A stretch of 64,000 bases of DNA, from the NCBI RefSeq assembly GCF_003989795.1, contig NZ_RZHG01000003.1, forward strand, positions 165,140 through 229,139, read 5' to 3'. This DNA comes from Vreelandella andesensis. GTDB taxonomy: Bacteria; Pseudomonadota; Gammaproteobacteria; Pseudomonadales; Halomonadaceae. The notes under the pieces are model-generated. The model saw only the letters and a program-made list of their open reading frames with translations. It searched no databases and had not been told where the DNA came from. A program made the translations under genes and the position numbers. Positions 18,425 through 25,769 of this stretch are shown one piece after another (within the stretch, counting starts at the first letter, position 1; each line of letters opens with the position of its first letter).

Positions 18425-18683
18425 GGGTCTTACTCGATCTTTCTTCACAAATATCCAATTCATGTGTCTTTGTGCACCACAAGTATTCCCTGCCTGCTTC
18501 CTTTTAACGTCTCCCTCCGCTATACGCACAAAATTCGCCCTGTAGCCGTTGAGTTATCCAACCTACGCTATAAAACAGAAAATAGTTTCGTGTCATGGGC
18601 CAAACAAACCTTTAGTTCGCTTGCAGTGTCTTGAAACAAAAACATACAATCACGCACGTTTGCATAATTAAAAGGACGCTACC

Positions 18684-19511
18684 GTGACCATGCCCCCTAC
18701 CAACCTCGTGCAGCAATGCACTGCTTATAAGCCTTCCGCTTATCAGTACCAGCCTTCTCGTCGACTAACTCCGCTGCTAGCGGCTGCCTTTAGCATCGTG
18801 ATATCCGCGCCAGCCTGGGGCGACAGCTGGGAAGGCAGCGTAGGCGCAGGAGTTACCTATGCACCTGACTATCTAGGTAGTAACGATTATGAAACACGGC
18901 CATTGCCCGTTGTTAACCTAACTTATGGCGACCAGCTCTCGATCAACTTACGCAACGGGATTGAGTGGCACGCTATCCGTAACGGCAACTGGACCGCGTC
19001 TCCGTTTATTGGCTACACCTTTGGACGAGACAATAAAGGCGATATCAGCCAGTTTGAAGAAGTCGATGGTGGCGCAACGCTGGGCTTACGGGTTAGCTAT
19101 CAGCAAGGGTTTTGGCGTTATAGCGTTGCAGGCAGCACGCCGGTAAGCGGCGATGTTGAAGGGGCAAAATTTTCAGCCAATGCCGCCCTGCGCATGCCCG
19201 TTAGCGAACGGACGCTCTTTACGATAACGCCCAGCGTTACCTATTCAAACGAGAAATGGACCGAATCGCTGTTCGCTGTTTCCACTCAAGACAGCCTTCG
19301 CAGCGGTATGGCTGCCTACACGCCAGATGGTGGCTATTGGCGAATGGGAGTAAATACTAGCCTTAGTTACGCTCTCACCCCTGAATGGACAGCCACTGGC
19401 TTTGTTGGCGCGGCGTATCTCACTGGCAGCGCTGCCGACAGCCCGATTGTTGATGAGCTAGGCAGCGATTGGCAAGCTCTCACCGGGGTAACACTAAGCT
19501 ATCGTTTTTAA
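18684..19511 (+). CDS. MipA/OmpV-family outer-membrane protein
   Basis: 275 residues. A signal peptide ends near SAPAWGDSW, followed by VGAGVTYAPDYLGSNDYETR, a MipA/OmpV hallmark, alternating beta strands and a C-terminal strand ending in F (TGVTLSYRF), as needed for outer-membrane insertion. MipA links murein synthases and hydrolases in E. coli; OmpV relatives are porin-like. The start is GTG 18684 with AAAGGA upstream, or ATG 18690. It is a single gene. Confidence 0.85.
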   Translation: MTMPPTNLVQQCTAYKPSAYQYQPSRRLTPLLAAAFSIVISAPAWGDSWEGSVGAGVTYAPDYLGSNDYETRPLPVVNLTYGDQLSINLRNGIEWHAIRNGNWTASPFIGYTFGRDNKGDISQFEEVDGGATLGLRVSYQQGFWRYSVAGSTPVSGDVEGAKFSANAALRMPVSERTLFTITPSVTYSNEKWTESLFAVSTQDSLRSGMAAYTPDGGYWRMGVNTSLSYALTPEWTATGFVGAAYLTGSAADSPIVDELGSDWQALTGVTLSYRF

Positions 19512-19608
19512 ATAGGCCGTTGTTAAACTTCCCAAGCGACGCTGAATAAATGCAAAACGGCGAGCATAGTGCCCGCCGTCATAGTTTCCTGCACTAAAAG
19601 CGTATTGG

Positions 19609-20295
19609 TTAACGCGCCAGCCACGCCATAAGCGCTTCAGCGGTGGCCGCTGAGGAAGGCGGGTTTTGGCCAGTAATCAATTGGCCGTCTTCACGCACGT
19701 AAACCGCAAAGTCGTCCGCCTTGCTGTAAATGCCGCCACACTGCTGCAACGCATTTTCCACCAAATGCGGCACAATCGCCGTCAGCCCCACGGCATCTTC
19801 TTCGCCGTTGGTAAAGCCTGTGACTTGGCGCCCTTTCACCAGGGGCTCACCACTACTGGTTTTTGCATTAATCAACACGATGGGCGCATGGCACACCGAT
19901 GCCACGGGCTTGCCTTGGGCAATAAAGTTTTCAATCAATTGGATAGAATCTTTATCGTTCACCAAGTCCCACAGCGGGCCATGGCCGCCCGGATAAAACA
20001 CAGCATCGAAATCATCAGCATTCATATCGCTAAGGCGATGCGTCGCGGCTAGCGCCGCATTCGCTTCATCATCTTGCTTAAAACGCCGCGTTTCATCGGT
20101 CTGGCTATCGTCTGCGTCGCTTTTCGGGTCAAGCGGCGGCTGGCCACCGTTTGGCGAGGCCAGTGTCACTTCTGCACCCGCGTCTTTAAAGATATAGTAC
20201 GGCGCCGCTAGCTCTTCTAACCAAAAGCCGGTTTTTTCGCCGGTATCTCCTAGCTGATCGTGAGAGGTCAGCACCACCAAAATACGCTTGCTCAT
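19609..20295 (-). CDS. DJ-1/PfpI type 1 glutamine amidotransferase-like protein
   Basis: 228 residues. It has KTGFWLEELAAPYYIF near the N-terminus and the nucleophile Cys in ASVCHAPIVL, within FYPGGHGPLWDL-type context. This is the DJ-1/PfpI fold, often stress related (Hsp31/YhbO side of the family: glyoxalase or deglycase-like activity). The exact reaction cannot be set from sequence. It is a single gene, divergent from the CLCA_X gene. Confidence 0.85.
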   Translation of the reverse strand: MSKRILVVLTSHDQLGDTGEKTGFWLEELAAPYYIFKDAGAEVTLASPNGGQPPLDPKSDADDSQTDETRRFKQDDEANAALAATHRLSDMNADDFDAVFYPGGHGPLWDLVNDKDSIQLIENFIAQGKPVASVCHAPIVLINAKTSSGEPLVKGRQVTGFTNGEEDAVGLTAIVPHLVENALQQCGGIYSKADDFAVYVREDGQLITGQNPPSSAATAEALMAWLAR

Positions 20296-20433
20296 CAGAT
20301 GACTCCTAATTGTGAAAAGCGCAATAGTTTCTTGCGTTCACTACTTTACCTTGGGGCAAGTTTTCTTGGTTGCAAGGCAAAGCGCCTTAGATAAGATAGA
20401 CCAGTGACTCCCCTTTTATTCTAGCGAGACGCC

Positions 20434-21216
20434 GTGAGCATTGAAGCGCGAGAGTTTTATCGCCAAGGGCCAATGCACCGCCCAGAGCGTGCCAGCAGTT
20501 TTGCCCTGATCCGTCGCCAGTTCGATTTTCGTTCGATTGAAATAGGCCGCTGGGTGACCACCGCCGAACGCGACCGCGCCGCCGAGCTTTTTCACGATGC
20601 CCTATGTGATTTAATGCTGATACTGCATGGCAATGAAGCGCTGATTTCCCTGCGTGGCTCGTTAGCCCTGCAGTACGGTAGCGGCGGCAGGCCCGGCGTT
20701 TCAGCCCATTACGACCCCAGCCAGCGCAGCTTTTCGCTAGCCAAGAACGCAGGACCTGGCAGTATTGCCCACGAATGGTTTCACGCCTTCGATCATTACA
20801 TTGCCCAGAAGTGTTTTAACAACATGCCCGCTAGCGCCTTCGCCTCGGCGGCATGGCTAGCAGATGCTATTCCCATTAACCACCCGCTCAACCAGCGCTT
20901 ACTCGCCTGCTTCCACGCCATTCTGCTTCACCCCGACGGACAGCAGCCTAGCGCGCTTTTCAACCACTCAGCCATCATGGACAAAGCACAAGGCCAGCTG
21001 TATTACAGCAAGCCAGAAGAGCTATGCGCCCGGGCCTTTGAAGCTTTCGTGCAAGACGCCACCATCAAAAACCACTTCCTGGTGAAAGGCACAAAAACCT
21101 CTCCCGAGGCAGAACACGGCCTGTACCCACAAGGAGAACAGCGGGAACGCATCAACGCGCTGTTCAGCGCCTATTTTGCCAGTTTGGGGAAAGCACTCAG
21201 CAAAGAGAGCCCTTAA
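20434..21216 (+). CDS. CLCA_X family protein with HExxH-like motif
   Basis: 260 residues from a GTG start. The central segment GSIAHEWFHAFDHYIAQK holds a zinc-metallopeptidase-type HEWFH motif, and the later PEELCARAFEAFVQD provides a Glu that could be the third ligand, as in gluzincin-like enzymes. I recognise the protein as the CLCA_X family, which has no assigned function. No signal peptide, so cytosolic. It is followed closely by a tiny hydrophobic ORF. Confidence 0.75.
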   Translation: MSIEAREFYRQGPMHRPERASSFALIRRQFDFRSIEIGRWVTTAERDRAAELFHDALCDLMLILHGNEALISLRGSLALQYGSGGRPGVSAHYDPSQRSFSLAKNAGPGSIAHEWFHAFDHYIAQKCFNNMPASAFASAAWLADAIPINHPLNQRLLACFHAILLHPDGQQPSALFNHSAIMDKAQGQLYYSKPEELCARAFEAFVQDATIKNHFLVKGTKTSPEAEHGLYPQGEQRERINALFSAYFASLGKALSKESP

Positions 21217-21290
21217 TAAAACGAAGGTGTGCGAAACGTACCAATGGCGACTACGCTTCATTGACACTCATATCTCAAAGGAAGAGAAAC

Positions 21291-21377
21291 ATGCCGTCTA
21301 CTACTACGATCGTGGTTATCATTGTTGTCATCGTTGTCGTCGCAGGTATCGGTTTCAGTGGCATATTTCCCTTTTAA
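21291..21377 (+). CDS. 28-residue hydrophobic protein
   Basis: Begins ATGCCGTCTACTACTACG with AAGGAAGAG 5-7 bases upstream, a strong ribosome site. The protein is nearly all Ile/Val (TTTIVVIIVVIVVVAGIG) and ends GFSGIFPF, one membrane span. A hairpin follows 25 bp later, so a complete transcription unit is visible. Function unknown. Confidence 0.6.
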   Translation: MPSTTTIVVIIVVIVVVAGIGFSGIFPF

Positions 21378-21402
21378 AGGAAACTGATACCAGACTCACC
21401 GT

Positions 21403-21440
21403 GGCCTCCTGATCACCGTTTAAAGGGTGATCAGGAGGCC
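21403..21440 (+). terminator. Strong hairpin after the 28-residue ORF
   Basis: Perfect 15-bp stem (GGCCTCCTGATCACC and its inverse) with an 8-base loop. No T-run follows on the right. On the other strand it could also serve as the end of the leftward small ORF at 21524-21643. Confidence 0.6.
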
Positions 21441-21523
21441 GTGGATGGTACGGAATTGAAAGGCAGAAGATTCATAAGTGTTAGGCGATTGCTCCACGCA
21501 GCTGAAAAATAGGCCTCTTTGCA

Positions 21524-21643
21524 TCAAAGGCCCAAAAACGACATATCCAGCGCTGGGGAGATTTCAAACCACTGCTCAGCAAGACTACCAACACTAGCGT
21601 GAAATTCGCCTTTGGGAACGGCAGCCATATACTGAGTGGCCAT
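21524..21643 (-). CDS. Possible 39-residue protein
   Basis: Leftward ORF MATQYMAAVPKGEFHASVG..., stop TGA at 21524-21526, with AGGAGC 6 bases before the ATG. It has no membrane span. Its position, just outside the island's left border and next to the original tRNA-Ser terminator, means it is host DNA. I do not recognise it; the good ribosome site is the main support. Confidence 0.4.
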   Translation of the reverse strand: MATQYMAAVPKGEFHASVGSLAEQWFEISPALDMSFLGL

Positions 21644-21697
21644 TATTAGCTCCTAACATCGTGCAAACCGCATGTGGGTAACTAAAAAAACAGGCAT

Positions 21698-21724
21698 AAA
21701 AAAACCCGCTGATTTCTCAGCGGG
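21698..21724 (-). terminator. Original tRNA-Ser terminator, now cut off by the island
   Basis: Stem CCCGCTGA/TCAGCGGG with a 7-base A-run on the + strand, which is a T-run in the leftward direction. It follows the left copy of the tRNA 3' end by 15 bp, just where the tRNA-Ser transcript would have ended before integration. Confidence 0.75.
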
Positions 21725-21738
21725 CTTCTTCTATATTC

Positions 21739-21754
21739 TTTGGCGGAGGGGGAG
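21739..21754. other. attL: left copy of the tRNA-Ser 3' end
   Basis: TTTGGCGGAGGGGGAG, identical to 59713-59728. Sequences diverge directly after it (TCCGC here, GGATT in the tRNA). Confidence 0.9.
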
Positions 21755-21862
21755 TCCGCTAGATTGATATCCACTATCATCTACTGAAATATCCAATCTT
21801 AAACAAAATCATAGGGTTGAATTGCATCTTTGTCTATTGAAGTCTATGGTAATCTTTAACAT

Positions 21863-21885
21863 ATGGGGGACTACTTGGGGGACTG
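21863..21885. repeat. Left arm-type repeat near int
   Basis: Two copies of TGGGGGACT spaced by three bases. The same 23-bp arrangement, with two differences, occurs at 59638-59660 near the other island end and in the same orientation. Such pairs beside P4-type int genes are likely integrase or accessory-factor arm sites. Confidence 0.65.
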
Positions 21886-21911
21886 ATCCCCATTTATTAG
21901 AGAGGTACGCC

Positions 21912-23102
21912 GTGGCAATACACAAGCTCAGCCCACGCAAAGTTGCTACTGCTGAACCGGGCAAACATGAAGATGGTGGCGGGTTACGTCTAGTTGTATC
22001 TAAAAGTGGAGCTAAGAAATGGGTACTTAGATTTACTTTAAGAAGTAAGCGCCGAGAAATGGGGCTTGGCAATTTCCCTAACACTGGCTTAGCTGAGGCA
22101 CGTCGTAAAGCAGAAAACTATAGAAAGATGGCCAAAGAAGGCACTGACCCAATTCATGCTCGCGAGCTGGAAAAGCAGCAACAGTCGACCCCTACGTTTA
22201 CAAATTGCGCTGCACGTTATATTCAGTCGCACCGTCGTAGCTGGCGAAATGCTAAGCACGCTCGACAATGGGTTAGTACATTAAAGACTTACGCAAGACC
22301 AGTCATTGGCGAAATGCCTGTTGATGAGATCGACACCCACCACATACTCAATATACTTAGTCCTATTTGGTCAACTAAAACTGAAACCGCAAAGCGTGTT
22401 CAAGGCCGAATTGAGAATGTGCTGGACTTTGCTTCAGCACACAAATATCGCGATGAAGCCAACCCAGCTCGTTGGCGTGGTCATCTAGATAAACTGTTGG
22501 CAAAACCATCTAAGGTTCAGATGGTTACTCATCACCCTGCAATGCCCTACGAACAAGTGGCTAAATTCATGGTGGCTGCACAAGATTACAGCAGCATGTC
22601 ATCAAAAGCGCTGCAGTTGCTGATACTGACAGCAACACGAACGTCGGAAGTTCTCAATGCTGAATGGCATGAAATTGATCTTGTTAACGCTACGTGGACA
22701 ATTCCTGCTAAGCGCATGAAAGCTAGCCGCGAACACCGTATCCCCCTCTCCCACCAAGCTTTAGCGCTGATATCTAACCTTCCAAGCGTTAAAGGCAATT
22801 CATTTGTTTTTCCGGGCATGAAACCTGGTCGCCCTCTTTCAAACATGTCACTGCTGCAGTTTATGCGAGGCCTTGGTTACGGCCCAAGCGGTGACAAAGG
22901 CAACTATGTACCTCATGGCTTTCGTTCAAGTTTTCGCGACTGGACAGGTGAGGTGACAAGCTATCCACGCGACGTTGCTGAGATGGCGTTAGCGCATGCT
23001 ATAGAAAACAAGGTAGAAGCCGCCTATCGGCGTGGTGATCTTTTTGAAAAGCGCAGGGCAATGATGCAGGACTGGGCTGATTACATCTATTTAAGAAACT
23101 AA
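21912..23102 (+). CDS. int: P4-type tyrosine-recombinase integrase
   Basis: 396 residues from a GTG start (MAIHKLSPRKVATAEPGKHE), with AGAGG upstream. The N-terminal DUF4102 domain (about 1-85) is followed by the core-binding domain and the catalytic domain with R in TATRTSEVL, HGFRSSFRDW (HxxR), H in ALAHAIENKVEAAYRR, and the nucleophile Tyr in AAYRR. It would recombine the 16-bp tRNA-Ser core. A longer frame starts at 21822 but includes the arm repeat. It sits next to attL, at the end opposite to the intact tRNA. Confidence 0.93.
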   Translation: MAIHKLSPRKVATAEPGKHEDGGGLRLVVSKSGAKKWVLRFTLRSKRREMGLGNFPNTGLAEARRKAENYRKMAKEGTDPIHARELEKQQQSTPTFTNCAARYIQSHRRSWRNAKHARQWVSTLKTYARPVIGEMPVDEIDTHHILNILSPIWSTKTETAKRVQGRIENVLDFASAHKYRDEANPARWRGHLDKLLAKPSKVQMVTHHPAMPYEQVAKFMVAAQDYSSMSSKALQLLILTATRTSEVLNAEWHEIDLVNATWTIPAKRMKASREHRIPLSHQALALISNLPSVKGNSFVFPGMKPGRPLSNMSLLQFMRGLGYGPSGDKGNYVPHGFRSSFRDWTGEVTSYPRDVAEMALAHAIENKVEAAYRRGDLFEKRRAMMQDWADYIYLRN

Positions 23103-23409
23103 GTAGCAAAAACTTTTAATAAACCGCAGCTTATTAAAAAATAACACCATTTATTGGAAGCGTATAAGGAATCATTTAGCCATGCATTTTAAAGTGTGTA
23201 TGCGACCGTTGTTTCAATTCTAGCGGTAGCCGCAACCTTTATTATGCGGGGCTTAAGGCGTCTTCGTTTTAAGACATCCAAACTTCCCCCGTATACATAC
23301 ACTGACTTATCGACTTTGAACGTGCAAACACTTACTTACCCGTCGCATTAGGAAAATCGACACATTATGCTAATTCTAATTAGTTTTTGCCGGAAGTGTA
23401 CACGCCAAA
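23103..23409. other. Gap after int, no gene seen
   Basis: About 300 bp with AT-rich, stop-filled frames. No convincing ORF, RNA gene or repeat, apart from the palindrome that follows. Confidence 0.6.
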
Positions 23410-23439
23410 CTATGAGTATGCCAATTGGCATACTCATAG
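23410..23439. terminator. 30-bp perfect palindrome at the end of the Abi remnant
   Basis: CTATGAGTATGCCAA and its exact inverse, with no loop. It overlaps the stop region of the leftward Abi pseudogene. It may be a terminator or a protein-binding site; no T-run follows. Confidence 0.5.
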
Positions 23440-24345
23440 CTTCGTGCGATATCTCTGGGAATTTGCAATAGCTTGGCCAACCTTTCGTGCCAGCGAGTAT
23501 GGGGGGCTTACCTGCTGCATTAGATGATGGAGCGCTGCCAGCACCACACTTATCCGGGTGTGTGAAGTGCCACGGCGTAAATACTCTGGCCAGGAAAAGC
23601 TTCGCTGTTTGGGAATTTCGGGTTTGATACCGAGTTCACGATTCCACAGCCTCGAATAATGAGCACAGATCTTACACACAGAGGTTAACGTGTGTAGCCA
23701 AGACTCCAGTAGAGGCGCAGGAACGTTTAGGCGACGACCAATGACTTTTCGATCAATATCTTTAGCCAAGCCTTGGTAGAGGTGAGACAGCTCACCCAGC
23801 GTCAGCTCTTCAAGCATTGCCCACCCAGGCATAAGTCTGGGTTCGCGTGCATAGCTTTCCTGAGCGCGGCGCTTAAGTAGCTGTTTTTTCCTTTGCTGGT
23901 CGGCTTGCGTCAGTCTTTCAATACGTGCCGCCTCACGCTGGTAGTCCTTCAACGCATTGCGTTGGGTGCTATCGATGCTTTTTAGTAAACGTTCATGATC
24001 ATAACGGTTCTTGAAAAGCTGAATGCTCAAGTACCAATGGGCGCCGTAGGTGGGGCCCATGTGGTTTGAGATAGCTGCTCTGGTGGCGACCTCTAACCGT
24101 TCGACGGCATCACCGCAAACGCCGATCAAAGTCATACAGGCGGCTCAGTTGACGAAGCCCTATGCCCTTTCGAAACCTATTGTCAGCATCATCAGAGATT
24201 TGGAAAGGCCGCATATAAGGCGTTAGGCGGAAAAACTCACTGCTTCCAGGAAAAGCCTAGCGCGAGCTTCGTCATTTATTTGCAGGCCACGCGCCTTGAG
24301 CAAGGCAAGTTGTTCAGACACTGTGGTGGCAGGTTTGCTGAACTG
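23434..24345 (-). pseudogene. Abi_2 (AbiD/AbiF-type) abortive-infection gene, broken
   Basis: The intact C-terminal frame (233 codons, 23434-24135) has Abi_2 features: AVERLEVATRAAISNHMGP, PGWAMLEELTLGELSHLYQG, and CAHYSRLWNREL. Upstream, the rest of the protein continues in other frames: FRLTPYMRPFQISD...RQLSRLYDFDRRLR (about 24131-24230) and then QFSKPATTVSEQLALLKARG (to about 24345). So at least two frameshifts are present, near 24129 and at a short T-run near 24234. The 5' end is lost where the tnpB remnant begins. It would have been a phage-defence protein; it is now probably dead. Confidence 0.8.
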
Positions 24346-24350
24346 CCTCT

Positions 24351-24815
24351 GATGCTCTCCAAAAAACCTCTCGCGCTCTGATTAACGAAAACCAAGTGTT
24401 GTGCGTTGAGTCGCTGAACATCACCGGCACGATCAAAAACAAACATCTCGCTAAAGCGATCAGCGATGCGGGCTGGTGTGAGTTCATCCGCCAGCTTGAG
24501 TACAAGGCGAGTTGGTCAGGTCTGCAACTGGTGCAAGTGAGCCAGTGGTTTCCTAGCAGCAAGCTGTGCCACGGCTGCGGGCACAAGATCGAAAAGCTGC
24601 CCCTTTCGCAACGACACTGGCACTGCAATGGTTGTGGTGAACCTACTGACCGTGATCACAATGCAGCCAGGAATATCCGAACCGCCAGGCTGGCGGGGGT
24701 AGCCTGTTGAGCGACTGGAGCGGGGCATCGGACTAGCCGCTGTCTAGTGAAGGCGTGTCGAAGCAGGAAGGTTATGGGGCGACCCAAGAACTCTCGCCCT
24801 CCTCTCCGGTTGTAA
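24351..24815 (+). pseudogene. IS200/IS605-family tnpB remnant (C-terminal part)
   Basis: Only the last third remains. DALQKTSRALINENQVLCVE begins near the junction with the Abi remnant, followed by KASWSGLQLVQVSQWFPSSK, a zinc finger (CHGCGHK...CNGCG) and the DRDHNAARNIR RuvC-III segment. An in-frame TGA at 24708-24710 interrupts a frame that continues (ATGAGHRTSRCLVKACRSRK) to 24813-24815; GGA to TGA is the likely change. No tnpA is seen. TnpB is an RNA-guided nuclease in intact elements. Confidence 0.8.
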
Positions 24816-25008
24816 GCCCCGATGTCTGAAAAAAAGTAAGCCGATGCGGAGTGTCAGCATATCGGCGATCTGCCCGATGGGTGCATTGATATCGTAAGGC
24901 GCACCTTCCCCAGCATTATGTTGCAATCAAGCTAGAAGATCATTAGGTGAGTTAAGCAAAAACATTAAGATTCTAAAATGGCAAAGGAGCGATTAGCCAC
25001 TCATCACC

Positions 25009-25674
25009 TCACTCTACCTTGTAGTAGGATTCAAAAACAGCGTGATTCGGGCGTGTTTCAGGCAGCACATAGACGATGCCATTCGAGTTCTTGAATGCGG
25101 TGCTTACCAAGGTTGTATAAAACGTTTTGGGCACATTGATGCAGCCATAGGATATCCGCTTGTCGTCTGCATGAGGTGACGCCAGTCGCTCCTCCCGGCG
25201 CTCCCTGGGGGTGCCGGCTACGACCGGATGAAGGGAAATGGCGGTTTCATAATCTATCCAGAGTATCTCGCCACCCTTGAGGTTGCGTCCTAACGAAGCT
25301 ACAAAGCGTCCTGCTGGCGTCGTACGCTCTTCCGGAAGAATGCTCGCCAGAGCACGCTCACCAATACCCGGCACTGAATCGTCCCCCACCGCCATTCCTA
25401 GCAAGGCGGATGACTCTCCACGGAGTTGGCCTTCGGCATTGAACATGAAAACCTTTGCCTCTCGCTTGTCAATAATCATATAGGGCATGCCGAGATTATC
25501 CTCTGAATCGATAATCCAGTTAACTATGGCTTTCACTTGCTCTGATGCATGTTCAACGGTGAATCGTAGCGCTGAATTTGAGGCGTCATGGGAATTTGCC
25601 TGAGCAGCTTGAGGTACGATAAAAGCAATTATTAGCCACCATAGACATAGGGTTTTCAATCGATTCAAGGACAT
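25009..25674 (-). CDS. L,D-transpeptidase (YkuD) family protein
   Basis: About 221 residues. A signal peptide (LCLWWLIIAFIVPQAAQA) leads to a periplasmic YkuD-type domain. The catalytic motif is RISYGCINVP (the SxGCxN pattern) with an upstream His in ISLHPVVAG. Such enzymes cross-link peptidoglycan or attach proteins to it. Here the domain is short and has a long N-terminal stretch. The start is uncertain: ATG 25674 has AGGAGG only one base away, and a TTG at 25695 is an alternative. It follows tpsA in the same direction, so a cell-wall role linked to the secretion system is possible. Confidence 0.8.
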   Translation of the reverse strand: MSLNRLKTLCLWWLIIAFIVPQAAQANSHDASNSALRFTVEHASEQVKAIVNWIIDSEDNLGMPYMIIDKREAKVFMFNAEGQLRGESSALLGMAVGDDSVPGIGERALASILPEERTTPAGRFVASLGRNLKGGEILWIDYETAISLHPVVAGTPRERREERLASPHADDKRISYGCINVPKTFYTTLVSTAFKNSNGIVYVLPETRPNHAVFESYYKVE

Positions 25675-25713
25675 GCCTCCTGCGGCATTTTTCAACGGTT
25701 AGGTCATGCACAA

Positions 25714-25746
25714 CGGCTACCAGCGCCTTGATAGCGCTGGTAGCCG
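25714..25746. terminator. Hairpin between tpsA and the L,D-transpeptidase gene
   Basis: Perfect 13-bp stem (CGGCTACCAGCGC and its inverse) with a 7-base loop. The T-run (TTTATTTT) follows only on the + strand. In the leftward direction, that of tpsA, there is none, so it may weaken rather than end tpsA transcription. Confidence 0.6.
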
Positions 25747-25769
25747 TTTATTTTCCTAATATCTCAGGT

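Noticed and set aside
24744..24926. 60-codon leftward ORF between tnpB remnant and ykuD gene
   Set aside because: Antisense to the tnpB tail, with no start signal or family sign.
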